A DNA stretch of 64,000 nt from positions 583,501-647,500 of the forward strand of contig JAZKJV010010616.1 in assembly GCA_037367405.1 (NCBI GenBank). The letters are read 5' to 3'. A program made the position numbers and the translations under genes. Positions 35,898-47,534 of this stretch are shown here, in pieces. The stretch is from Ottelia alismoides. Lineage: Eukaryota; Streptophyta; Magnoliopsida; Alismatales; Hydrocharitaceae. The notes beneath the pieces were generated by a model that worked only from the letters and a program-made list of their open reading frames with translations, was not told the DNA's origin and searched no databases. Position 1 is the first letter of the stretch. Each line of letters opens with the position of its first letter.

Positions 35898-38551
35898 TGT
35901 TGGAAATGCGAGCCCACGGCGAGCCATTATGCAATAAATGTTATTGCAATTCACTCCTTAATCTGAAATGAAGAATACATAATTTGCATAATAGGTCCCT
36001 TAGTACAATTAGGGTTATGTACCATGGCCATCTTGATGATCATACAGCTGTTGATTCAACTATTGAATCATAGAAGCTGGTGCTTGAATGAATATCTAAA
36101 GAGTTAGATTGAGGACTCATCAAGCACCGTCAGATGATTGTTAAGAGATGATCTCCAGCCTGAGTAGGAGATGGCAATCCTTATCTCTGAAGGCTGATAT
36201 CTGACCGACCTCTTGATGCAGGTCCTCTGCATAGGAATAGAGATTCGGAGGTGTCAGATTAGTTAGGTCAAAGAGTTGACTTAACGAGATCGAGATAACC
36301 AAAGTCCTATATCGTATGCTGTCAGGATATAGGCACGCATCCTCTGACCGGAGACAGATGTGTTGCTATATGTCTAAGTATGTACATTTGGCAGACCAAT
36401 AGGTTGATGACCTAATCAAGGTCTACACACCGGCGCGCTGGTGTGCATATAAGGGCATATGAGTAATACGATCTCTCAAAGGGATCATACAGGTTCAGTT
36501 ACTGAACCGGAAGACATGAGCTCACTCATGAGATATTGGGAAGAATCAAAATTCCGTGCGCACGGTCGTCTCGCTTTGGAAGCTTGACTGAATTTGTAGG
36601 TTTGATATATACTTTTGGAAAGTATATGATCAAGACCTAGGTATGATATATGCTTTTTGGAAAGTATATGATCGATACCGACTCCCAATGATCGAATGAG
36701 AAACTTACTGATAAAACCATGAAGTAGACAGTATAAAGTTGATCGAATACTTCGGGTTTAGTCTGAGTCTTCCAGTATGCAGGATGTACAGGTATTGGGA
36801 ATACCTGAGGGTGATGTGATCATAAACGATTGTATAACCATGACGCTTCCATTCCTAGGGAGTGATGAAACGGGTCTGGATTTTAGTGACTCCTCTCAGT
36901 AGAGAAGTGATCTGATCTTGGTCCAAGTATTGGACATTGATCTGAATGTGATTCAGATATAATGAGAAGATTAGATTTACGGTCTTGATTTAATCAAGCA
37001 TCTATGGGAGGCACGCGATCTGGATTTGAGATACGATCTCAATATCCATGTCACTATACGTGGAACAATACAATCGCCCTGTCCTTATCTCCAAGTATTC
37101 GCGGAGAAAGCGCATTATCCTTGAAGGAGTTCATGGATAATTCTATTGTTGATATATGTATTCGAGCATTGAGAAAATGGATAATTAAATGTGATTTAAT
37201 TATCATGAGTAATATGAATTTGATTCGTATTATAAAGAGAGTTATCTGAGATAATTAAATGTGATTTGATTATCAAAGATGTAAGTAATATGAATATGAT
37301 TCATATTATTTGGACACAAGAGAATAGAGATCCAAGATGATTAAATATGATTTAATTATCATGGATATGAATAATGTGGATAGCAATATCCATATTAGTC
37401 ATATATATTATAAATGTGATTTATAATATATAAGAGAGAGCTATTTGTAATTTACATTTGTTAATTAAATGTTAATGTGAATTGGATTCACATTGGACAT
37501 CAAATTGAAAATGTAATTTACATTTTGTTTTGGGTTGTGAATGTGATTCACAATTTTTCAATGGCATGATTGCAATGTTCACAAAATAAATTGGATTTAT
37601 TTTTTGTGAAATAATTTGCAACAAAAGTTGTTGCAAATAATGGAGATTACATAAAAGGTGAAATAGCCACCTTCCTAATGGAGGAGGGTGGACGGCCACC
37701 ACTCCCATTAGGAAAGGGAGGCCGTCCCCCCTCTCCACATGGAAGGAGGCTTTCTCTCCTTTCATTATCTCCATGTATTGATGATTTAATTTTGTAATTA
37801 AATTGTGTTGATTTATCAACATATATTTAATTTAAATTAAATTAATTGTTGTTGTGTTTTTAGCAACAAATCATGACCATTGAAAGAAACACAAATTGAT
37901 GTGGACCATTGGATTTGTGTTGACACATGGATTGAGATCCATGGATCCCAAAACCCTATAAAAGGAGAGGCACCCCATTGCTCTTCTTGAACACATAGGT
38001 TGAGGCAACAAAAATCTCTCTCTCTCTCTCTCATTCTCTCTACACGTCCTCTCTCCATCTCTCTCATGTGGTCGTCCACCATGGATGCCCTAAAGAGGTT
38101 CTCCATCGCCGCGGCATTGTCGTTATGCTGCCCGATGGTTTGCTCGTGGATCTCCGTCTCCTTCGGTGCGCCCCGCTCGTGAAGAAGACATCGGATCTCG
38201 TGTGTCGAGATCAGGAGATCCGCCGCTTGGATCATCAACATGGATTGCGAGAAGCACGCGGTTCATCCCCGCGCTCGCAAGCGTCTCCTCCGACGGATCG
38301 GACTTGAGACAGGAGGTCTCTTCGTTTAGAGACTTGATCGCAACCACGCTTCAAGAGGTAAACCTAATACTTGTTTGTGGTTTGGACGAAACGATCCGAG
38401 AAGTGTTCTTGGATCATGTGGTTTCGTCGCATAGAAAATTTTTTTTAATTTCCGCTGCATAGAACAACTAGTACGACTAGTCGTTCTTCGTCGTATTCGA
38501 TACGACGATCACGCTTCCGTGATGCGCTTGAGGATCTAACCATATCCTTCA
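35898..38551 (+). repeat. 3' LTR of element E
   Basis: The LTR is 2,654 bp, TGTTGGAAATG to ATATCCTTCA, preceded by GTGGGAGAT. It is almost the same as the 5' LTR. It is followed by AGTCATTTTACGG, which is neither the TTTTC duplication nor D leader nor a primer-binding site. Confidence 0.92.
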
Positions 38552-39504
38552 AGTCATTTTACGGTCTGACTTCCCTTAGCAGAATGGGCGGTTTAGAAGA
38601 CATTGCGGAAGGCTTCGTCCTCAAGTAACACGGGTAGCTGTTTAAACAGTCCGTACTTACAACTATAATGGTTGAAAGTAGGTGCAACTAGTTGTATGAA
38701 CTCGGGACAGTCTTTGTGAAATATTTCGGTACCTAACAGCTCCGCTTAATTTTTAAGATTGTTTTATCATTAAATTAAAAATTGAAAAGATAAGCGGCGA
38801 AACCCTAACGTGCCTTCACCAGTGTTGAGTGGGTGAATCTACGTATTTGTTTTGTCTTTGATTTGTGTGCTCAAAACCCTGCAATCGCAAACAAATCATG
38901 GTTCGCTGATCATTCCATCCCTCTTAAAAATATATCAGCACAGTGGTCTTCTTTCCTGATCTCTATGACCATGTCCCAATATCCTTCTTATCACACTTCT
39001 CAAGGGAACCTGCTCGTCAAATCAGGTCCCCCTCATCCATCATTCTCTTCCCTCCCATACATCCCACCCTATGACCACACTTCTTCTTGGAATAGTCCTC
39101 TCTCACATTTTGACAATCTTAAGGACATGAGAGAGCGTGCGGAATTGAGGACGGAAAATAGAGTAACCAATATTAACAGAGAAACACGATTTCCGAATAC
39201 TATGGCCCACAACCTCTTGAACCATTCCCTACTCAGATTGACTATCCTCCTGAGTACAGTCAATTTTCCTTCGACAATCCACGAAAAAAACAGAGTCAAG
39301 GAAATGTAACTCATGACCATACCATAATGATTATGAACAATTAATACTCTACTAGAGGTTATATGACACAATCACGCCATATGGATAATGATTATTCAAT
39401 CACAAGTCATGAGATGTTTGAGGATGAGAATGCTCGGATCAATCATAGAGTAGACGCTTTGACTGAGAAAATATACGATCTCATCCAGTCTATGCAGAAT
39501 TCTG
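38552..39504 (+). pseudogene. Unidentified decayed coding-like stretch, left part
   Basis: This is unrelated to the copia family. From about 38,980 a protein-like Ser/Pro/Tyr-rich reading appears (MSQYPSYHTSQGNLLVKSG), changing frame near 39,195 to a segment with QPLEPFPTQIDYPPEYSQF, then stopping near 39,330. A third open frame from 39,363 reads SHEMFEDENARINHRVDAL and continues in frame across the solo LTR insertion into 42,134-42,230, using one copy of the TTCTG duplication. The composition and coiled-coil-like end would fit a retrotransposon gag or a host regulatory protein. I do not recognise the family. Confidence 0.45.
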
Positions 39505-42128
39505 TGTTGGAAATGCGAGCCCACGGCGAGCCACTATGCAATAAATGTTATTGCAATTCACTCCTTAATCTGAAATGAAGAATACATAATTTGCATAATA
39601 GGTCCCTTAGTACAATTACGGTTATGTACCATGGCCATCTTGATGATCATACAGCTGTTGATTCAACTATTGAATCATAGAGGCTGGTGCTTGGATGAAT
39701 ATCTAAAGAGTTAGATTGAGGACTCATCAAGCACCGTCAAATGATTGTTAAGAGATGATCTCCAGCCTGAGTAGGAGATGGCAATCCTTATCTCTGAAGG
39801 CTGATATCTGACCGACCTCTTGATGCAGGTCCTCTGCATAGGAATAGAGATTCGGAGGTGTCAGATTAGTTAGGTCAAAGAGTTGACTTAACGAGATCGA
39901 GATAACCAAAGTCCTATATCGTATGTTGTCATGATATAGGCACACATCCTCTGACCGGAGACAGATGTGTTGCTATATGTCTAAGTATGTACATTTGGCA
40001 GACCAATAGGTTGATGACCTAATCAAGGTCTATACACCGGCGCGCTGGTGTGCATATAAGGGCATATGAGTAATACGATCTCTCAAAGGGATCATACAGG
40101 TTCAGTTATTGAACCGGAAGACATGAGCTCACTCATGATATATTGGGAAGAATCAAATTCCGTGCGCACGGTCGTCTCGCTTTGGAAGCTTGACTGAATT
40201 TGTAGGTTTGATATATACTTTTGGAAAGTATATGATCAAGACCTAGGTATGAAATACGCTTTTGGAAAGTGTATGATTGATACCAACTCCCAATGATCGA
40301 ATGAGAAACTTAATGATAAAACCATGAAGTAGACAGTATAAAGTTGATCCAATACTTCGGGTTTAGTCTGAGTCTTCCAGTATGCAGGATGTACAGGTAT
40401 TGGGAATACCTGAGGGTGATGTGATCATAAACGATTGTATAACCATGACGCTTCCATTCCTAGGGAGTGATGAAACGGGTCTGGATTTTAGTGACTCCTC
40501 TCAGTAGAGAAGTAATCTGATCTTGGTCCAAGTGTTGGACATTGATCTGAATATGATTCAGATGCAATAAGAAGATTACATTTATGGTCTTGATTTAATC
40601 AAGCATCTATGGGAGGCCCGCGATCTGGATTTGAGATATGATCTCAATATCCATGTCACTATACGTGGAACAATACAATCGCCATGTCTTTATCTCCAAG
40701 TATCTGCGGAGAAAGCGCATTATCCTTGAAGGAGTTCATGGATAATTCTATTGTTGATTTATGTATCCGAGCATTGAGAAAATGGATAATTAAATATGAT
40801 TTAATTATCATGAGTAATATGAATTTGATTCATATTATAAAGAGAGTTATCTGAGATGATTAAATGTGATTTGATTATCAAAGATGTGAATAATGTGAAT
40901 GTGATTCATATTATTTAAGAACAAGAGAATAAAGATCCAAGATGATTAAATGTGATTTAATTATCATGGATATGAATAATGTGGATAGCAATATCCATAT
41001 TAGTCATGTGATTTATAATATATAAGAGAGAGCTATTTGTAATTTACATTTGTTAATTAAATGTTAATGTGAATTGGATTCACATTGGACATTGAATTGA
41101 AAATGTAATTTACATTTTGTTTTGGGTTGTGAATATGATTCACAAATTTCCAATGGCATGATTGCAATGTTCACAAAATAAATTGGATTTATTTTTGTGA
41201 AATAATTTGCAACAAATGTTGTTGCAAATATTGGAGAGAATCATGAGATAATGTAATCTCATGTAATAGGAAAAAGGAAGCTCCCTTCCTAATGAGGAGA
41301 GGGGACGGCCACAATTCCATAAGGAATGTGGTGGCCGTCCACCCTCCTTATGGAAGGAGGCTTGCCTCCTTTCCTATCTCTCCAATGGAGATTGATTTGA
41401 TATAAATCAAATTATATTTAATATATATTTGATTTTTATTAAATTAATTGTTGTTGTGTTTTTAGCAACAAATCATGGCCATTGAAAGAAACACAAATTA
41501 ATGTGGACCATTGGCTTTGTTTTGACACATGGATTGAGATCCATGGATCCCAAAACCCTATAAAAGGAGAGGCACCCCATTGCTCTTCTTAGCACATAAG
41601 TGAGACAACAAGTCTCTCTCTCTCTTTCTTTCTCTTTCTCTCCCTCTCATGGTCGTCCACCATGGATGCCCTAGAGAGGCTCTCCATCGCCGCGGCATCG
41701 TCGTTATGCTGCCCGATGTTTTGCTCGTGGAACTCCGTCTACTTCGGCGTGCCTTGCTCGTGAAGAAGATGTCGGATCTCGTGTATCGAGATCAGGAGAT
41801 CCACCGCTTGGATCATCAACATGGATTGCGAGAAGCACGCGGTTCATCCCCGCGCTCGCAAGCGTCTCCTCCGTCGGATCGGACTTGAGACAGGAGGTCT
41901 CTTCGTTTAGAGACTCGATTGCAACCACGCTTCAAGAGGTAAACCTAATACTTGTTTGTGGTTTAGACGAAACGATCCGAGAAGTGTTCTTGAATCATGT
42001 GGTTTCGTCACATGAAAAATTTTAATTTCCGCTGCATAGAACAACTAGTACGATTAGTCGTTCCTCGTCATATTCAATGCGACGCTCACGCTTCCGTGAT
42101 GCGCTTGAGGATCTAACCATATCCTTCA
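39505..42128 (+). mobile_element. Solo LTR of the long-LTR copia family
   Basis: One complete 2,624-bp LTR (TGTTGGAAATGCG to ATATCCTTCA) has no interior and exact 5-bp duplications TTCTG at 39,500-39,504 and 42,129-42,133. A TATA box lies at 41,559-41,567. Solo LTRs arise by recombination between the two LTRs of one element. It interrupts the unidentified coding-like stretch described on each side. Confidence 0.94.
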
Positions 42129-42133
42129 TTCTG

Positions 42134-42480
42134 AAGAAGTGAAGCCAGGACCTTGCGAACCACTACTTGCTTTGATTTTCTCGAATGAGGAGAGATCAAC
42201 ATTCACCCGTGATTTGGGAGACCGTTACAATATGTAAATAGAATACTAGATAACCAGGTGAATGATTCCAAGATATATTTGCTAAGAAAATCATTTCACT
42301 TTCGCTAAATTTTATACAAAAAAAGTCATTTTGTAAGATGTCCATCCTTGTAAAGTTCTTTACGCGAATTAAAGTAATGTAATAGATAACAAGGGCGTGT
42401 TCATATGTTGTGAACATCGTTTCACACTCCAATATTCGGATCTTCTTGGTGTGGCATATAAAAGTGGTAGGATAAGGCGG
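42134..42480 (+). pseudogene. Unidentified coding-like stretch, right part, then plain AT-rich DNA
   Basis: The frame entering from 39,504 stays open to a TAA near 42,236 (segment KPGPCEPLLALIFSNEERST), about 34 codons beyond the LTR. After that I see nothing recognisable up to the inverted-repeat element at 42,510. Confidence 0.4.
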
Positions 42481-42509
42481 ATATAGAACAAACTATCAAG
42501 TAATAACTT

Positions 42510-43657
42510 TTGGGATTTTTACCTGTAATCCTATAAACTTTACCATTTACCTCCACGACCTTTGAAGCAACCTAATTCCCTCCGACCTCGTACACTTGCT
42601 TATCTTTACTTTACAAATCATGTGGTTAACCCCCATCCATTTACCCGTTAAAACTAATCGGATTCAGTTATATTCTTTTACATTATACATATATTGTTTA
42701 TCAAATTTACATTAAGTGTCACTCCTCCTCACCTCCTCCTCATCTCGCTTTCCTACCCAGCATCCACCGCCTCCTCGACCTCCACCCTCTCCCTCCCTCC
42801 CTCAATCTCTGCCCTCATTATCCTCCTCTGTGCCCTTGCCCTCCTCCTCCCCGCCCTCCACCCTCGATCTCTGTCGTAGCCCTCCCCGCCCTTTGCCATC
42901 CTGTTGCGCTCCAAGAATCCCCCCCCCCCCACTCCACCAGAACCCTTTACTGTATAAGGGAAGAGAACCAAAGAGAATGGTGAAGATCGTCATGATGGCG
43001 CTGCAGCCCATCTGCGCCACGGAGCCGCTCAACCTCCTCAACTGTGTCACGAGGGCCGACTATGATCGCGACAAGTGCCTCAGCTTCCTCGATGCCCTCC
43101 GTGATTGCGTCCTGCAGAAGGTATCCATCTCACGGATCTCAAGTCAATTTGTTCCTGCCTCCATTCGATATGTCACTTTCGTTGATGCGCAATGATTGTG
43201 TGTTTCCGAGGGAGTTCGAATCGGCTAGTATGCGCAAGGTTATGTGGGGTTTATGGATGGAATCGGTGTTCGTTTCCCAAAATTTATTGACATATCATGG
43301 CGCTTGATGTGTCGTTTGTGGAATTTGTTCACTTCGTTTTTGGATGTAACAAATTTTCCAGCGGATTTAGGGACGTGGTGAGGACAGGTAGCTGATTGAG
43401 GGTGCAATCTGCTTTTTCCACAACAGACAGAGAGAGAGGGAGAGGAGTGAGGGAGTAAAAAATATACCATTGAATTTGCTAAAGTTTGATTAACTCAACT
43501 TAAACCTAAGCTAGTTAATCCAAGCAATCTTAAATTAGTGACAGGATTTGTGACGTAAGATGGCGTAAATTTACGGGAACGACGGAGAATTAGATTGTTT
43601 CAAAGATCGTGGAGGTAATTGACAAAGTTTACATGGTGTGTCGGAAAAAAATCCCAA
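42510..43657. mobile_element. Long-TIR DNA element carrying a gene fragment (Pack-MULE-like)
   Basis: The left end (TTGGGATTTTT, 42,510) and right end (AAAAAAATCCCAA, to 43,657) are inverted copies. The similarity continues inward for about 140 bases, for example TTTACCTCCACGACCTTTG at the left against TTACCTCCACGATCTTTG on the opposite strand at about 43,600. Between them lies GC-rich DNA with a CHCH-type first exon and a splice donor but no second exon. Long inverted repeats around captured, GC-rich 5' exons are typical of Mutator-like Pack-MULEs. I could not find a clear 9-bp target duplication, so the class is an inference. Confidence 0.55.
42977..43120 (+). CDS. Twin-CX9C (CHCH) protein, first exon only
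   Basis: The ATG at 42,977 (context GAGAATGG) opens 48 codons ending in QK, followed by a GT donor at 43,121 in phase 0. The protein has CATEPLNLLNC and CLSFLDALRDC, each Cys-nine residues-Cys: the twin CX9C pattern of CHCH proteins oxidised by Mia40 in the mitochondrial intermembrane space. The exon is strongly GC-rich, unlike its surroundings. An open frame extends upstream through a proline/serine-rich low-complexity stretch, but the ATG nearest the conserved part is preferred. No second exon was found before the right inverted repeat, so this is probably a captured or orphan fragment. The family identity beyond CHCH is unknown. Confidence 0.6.
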
Positions 43658-44147
43658 TTTTTTTATATGAAATGAACATCTCTATATTATACATATAGAG
43701 AGAGAGACTGATAAGACTAAATTATAAAATCATGCAAATACACGCACGAAACTTTTAAGCAGATTACCGATTTGACTCGTATTGCATGGACATATACTCT
43801 GAAATAATTCGCATGCTAACGCATTTGAAAAATTATAATGCACTCGTGTCTATTAAATTATTCAAATCAATCCAATAGGACTAGAGATCTGTTGTTTTTT
43901 TAAAAGGAAAAACATGTATTGAACTTGATGAGGACATACTAATCCAGCGACAAATAATTTAAAAAAGGGAAAAAAGATCAGAAAAGCGTGATTGACTCTA
44001 CCTCTGCCTACCACGAATCCCGCACCGAGCAGCTTCCTCCCCTTTACACCATCCTCCATCAACCACACCACTTGAGCTCTAAAAAACGACAAACAACCAA
44101 CCCAAGTCGCCTATTAAACTAAATCAAACTCCAGAACCACGAGTTCG
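43658..44147. other. Intergenic, nothing recognised
   Basis: AT-rich DNA with a short GAGAGAGAGA run near 43,700. A 76-codon open frame on the minus strand at 43,862-44,092 has no recognisable motif. The receptor kinase promoter presumably lies here, but no convincing TATA box was found. Confidence 0.4.
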
Positions 44148-45999
44148 ATGGATGTAAAGCTCAGATACCTCTTCCTTCTCCTCTCCTTCCCGACCACTGC
44201 AATCGCCTCCCAATCGTCGTGCGGCATAGACTTCACGTACACCTCCACCATCCCATGGGACTACACCTCATGCCTCCCCTCCTCCTCCAAACCGCACCTT
44301 CTGCTGCCAGACCCTCCTCTCCCTCCTCGGCATCGGCCTCTCCCTCCGCTTCCGATCCACCTCCCTCTTCCGCCTCCCCGACACCACGACCTCGACTGCC
44401 TGCCTCTCCGAGTTCCAGTCCAATCTCACCTCCTCCCTCCCCCTCCTCCCCCCCACCCTCGTCTCCGACTGCTACCATTCCCCTGACCGCTTCGTCATCA
44501 GCAACCACTCATGTGCCGGCATCGTCACCCGCAGGACTGGGCCTATCGCCTTCGCAACAATACTGAGCTTGACGAGGCCTGCCGACCCAACATGACGTAT
44601 GCTGCCTGCCAGCACTGCTTCGACGCCGCAAACACCGTCGTCACGGAGCTGATCAGGATCGGCGGAAACACGTCTAACTCTGTGAATTGCTTCTACTTCG
44701 CCGTGATCTATGCAGGGGCCGTGAACCTCGCAGGGCCGACCGACCTTGAGACTGCAAATTGCATATATGGTTTGCCACTGCTTACTTCTCCAGATGATCC
44801 CACCAGCAGCAGCAGCAGGAGGAGGAAAAACACGATCTTCCTTTCTATAGGCATAGCCGCTACAGTCACTGTGGTGGTCAGTATGGTCTCTCTGTATCTG
44901 TGGTGGAGGCAACGCCAAGAGGCTGAGGCTGAGATTCCGCAGTGGATACCGGCGGGAGGTGACCAGAGTGATCGACCCAACATGGGTCCCATCTGGTATG
45001 ATATCAAGGGACCTGAAGAAGGCCACCGGTAACTTCTCTGACAAGAACCTCATCGGCCGAGGCGGTTCTGGTGTGGTGTACAAAGGGGTTCTCGCTGACG
45101 GGAGAATCGTAGCCGTCAAGTGCATCACAGATTCAGATTTCGACGACGATGCCGATTTCAGCAATGAAGCCACGATACTCGGCAGCATCCGGCACCGGAA
45201 CCTCGTCCCCCTACGCGGGAGTTGCATCATTCACGGTGGTGCCGGCACACAGTGGTACCTCGTATATGACTATATGCCCATGGCAACCTCCACGACCGCC
45301 TCTTCAAGACAACAGCCACCGCAACACCACTGAATTGGCTGCAGAGGAAGGGCATCATACTTGATGTGGCACGAGGGCTTGTGTACCTCCACTACGGTGT
45401 CAAGCCTTCCATCTTCCACCGTGATGTCAAGCCCACCAACATCCTCCTCGATGAGGCAATGCATGCACGTGTTGCGGACTTCGGCCTAGCGCGGCAGAGC
45501 CGCAATAGCACATCGAACATGATGACCACCAGAGTTGCTGGAACGCATGGGTACCTTGCACCGGCGTATGCCCTGTACGGCCAGCTGACGGAGAGGAGCG
45601 ATGTGTACAGCTTCGGGGTGGTGGTGCTGGAGGTGATGAGCGGGAGAAAGGCGCTGGATGTGAGGAAGGATGCAGACACAATGCTGATAACGGACTGGGC
45701 GTGGACCCTGGTGAAGGCAGGGAGGGCGGGAGAGGTGGTGGAGGGGGACTCTGCGGGATGACAGGAGGAACCCAGCAGGGGTGATGGAGAGGTTCGTGCA
45801 GGTGGGGATAATGTGCTCACATGTAATGGTGGCACTACGGCCGACCATGGTGGAGGCACTGAAGATGCTGGAGGGGGACATGGTGGTGCCACCAGTGTCA
45901 GACAGGCCACAGCTTGTGCGCTATAGATTCGCAGATGGATACATGTTTGGCATGTCGCAGGAGACGAGCCAGTCATTGGTGGAGGCTGATGCTAGGTAA
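44148..45999 (+). pseudogene. SPARK-type receptor-like protein kinase (At1g11050-like), five frameshifts
   Basis: Start 44,148 gives a signal peptide (LRYLFLLLSFPTTAIA), then CGIDFTYTSTIPWDYTSC, a Cys-rich extracellular SPARK domain (CCQTLLSLLG in another frame, DEACRPNMTYAACQHCFDAA, NCFYFAVIYAG), and a membrane span near 44,830-44,915. The Ser/Thr kinase follows: IGRGGSGVVYKG loop, VAVK lysine, LVPLRGSC, HRDVKPTN catalytic loop, DFG and RVAGTHGYLAP, with APE changed to APA. The order and wording match Arabidopsis At1g11050. Frame changes lie near 44,290, 44,530, 45,009, 45,281 and 45,744, each one base and each in or beside a short homopolymer, so sequencing error is a real alternative to pseudogenisation. 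No intron is needed. Plasma-membrane location is expected from the family. Confidence 0.88.
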
Positions 46000-47534
46000 T
46001 GGCATTGGGAGACAGTTTGTGCTGTGCATGTATGCACGTGCAGAAAAATGTATTTGATTTGCTATTTTTCTGCAGTTAATGAAAGGTCCTGAATTCAGGG
46101 CAACATTGATTGATTTCAACTTTGCTCCTTGGGAAGTTAAAATCGAGTCTAGAATGAGATCGGACAGGAATGCAGGAAAGGATAAAATTCATATCATTCC
46201 ATTTTCTATTTTCTTCCAAATATCTTTAGGACCTATTTCTTCAGCCACTAATTAATTTTTCATCTCATCAACAGCTACAAGTAATAAAGGGAAGCCCAAT
46301 CGTCAAGTGTGAATTTAATTCAACAGCTTGATTGCAAGCTTCCAGTTTAACCTTTTTATTTGTCGCATGTTAGCATCCTGTCTGTTGGTTATAGGCAACA
46401 ATCAATTGAGCATGTTTACAGTGACAAAATAATAATGACAAAAGTGCAACTTCTCTAGTTCTAGCAGCCAAGCTGTGACAAAATTCCAATAGGCGAGAAA
46501 TGTTAGGCAATAAAACGTGTCTATACCAGCTGCTCAAAATCAAGCCATGACATTCCAGATGTTCACAGAAATGGCCATGTATGGTGCAAAAAGCAGATTC
46601 AAACATATACTGCATTAAATTTGAAGGATATAAAGCTCAACAAACTGAACCTGACTTGGATTGCGCTCGAAATCAATTACGTACCAGGGCTCAAGCTTGT
46701 TCGAACATTAGAGGTAGGCTCCATCAAAACTTGTTAAGCTCAAGCTAGAGCTTTTAAGCATCCACGCAAATCCACTCTCAACTTGATAGCTAGCCATATG
46801 TGTGAATGTTTATTATCCTTCTCAGTAGACAAAATGCGACATCAATTTCTTTGTTAGATCACATTAGGAGGAAGCAGCATGATGGTCATAAATTGTGGAA
46901 AGTAATTGATAAGAGATCTAGCAAGTCATACGCAGAGACATGTTCTCATTTGCCAGAGATGCAGCATAGCAACCTGTTCCCGAGAAGCGATGGGGACCAT
47001 CAATGATTGGCCGAGGAAATATCTACTAACTTGAGCGCATTCAACTTCGTATCAGCCAAAGAAGACTAGTGAACTGAAGTTTTGACTCAAGCTTAGCTCA
47101 TTATCACTCTGAGCAATTGATTGGGAGCTATAATGAAATAAAAACACTTGCATTCTTAGCCATAGCAATTTTTTTAGAAGCTTCTTAACCATAGTATTAT
47201 CCAAATATAGAGAAGGAACGAACATTACGCATTCATATCTGAAACTAATTTTGAATTTAAAAGTCCAAGTGTAATCAGATGTTAGGTAATTATAAAAGAT
47301 GACAAATTCTGCATAATTAGCAATCACTGACCAATGCAGTAGCACATCCATAAAGACCTACACAAACGGCTTGATTTGCAAATGACTTAGAGCTAGAGTG
47401 ACATGATACCCAATTGCTCACAATATATTGATTAACCATACTTTTGCTCTGAAAAGGTTTGCTGAAGAATATGTTAAACACAAATGAAACAAAGCAATAG
47501 ACTATATTACTCACTTTACAACAGTGAGATATAC
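46000..47534. other. Intergenic and 3' flanks of the kinase and PsbP genes
   Basis: No gene was recognised. The stretch contains AT-rich DNA and scattered AAGCTCAAGCT-like short repeats (46,690-46,760, 47,085-47,100). The right end should include the 3' UTR of the minus-strand PsbP-domain gene. Confidence 0.4.

Larger units (their letters stand above)
27949..38551 (+). mobile_element. Element E: young, coding-dead full-length copia element
   Basis: This 10.6-kb element has 5' LTR 27,949-30,596, primer-binding site 30,599-30,610, interior to 35,897 and 3' LTR 35,898-38,551. The two LTRs are nearly identical, with long stretches without differences and a few clustered changes in the first 250 bases, so it is younger than B. 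The base run before it is TTTTC (D leader), but the bases after 38,551 are AGTCA, so the target-site duplication does not match. The sequence after it is not D. The right flank must have been replaced after insertion. Confidence 0.9.

Noticed and set aside
38552..38565. Primer-binding site after E's 3' LTR (a further tandem element)
   Set aside because: The bases AGTCATTTTACGG resemble AGTGGTATCAGAGC only in the first three positions, and no family interior follows.
42501..42509. Nine-base target duplication of the inverted-repeat element
   Set aside because: TAATAACTT on the left does not match TTTTTTTAT on the right. Shifting the borders did not help, so none is claimed.
42716..42976. Upstream extension of the CHCH frame as part of the protein
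   Set aside because: It translates to low-complexity Ser/Pro from CT-rich DNA and includes a run of ten Cs. The ATG at 42,977 next to the conserved Cys motifs is the better start.
44233..44508. Gly/Glu-rich minus-strand frame over the kinase N-terminus
   Set aside because: It is a shadow of the GC-rich, Pro/Ser-coding plus strand.
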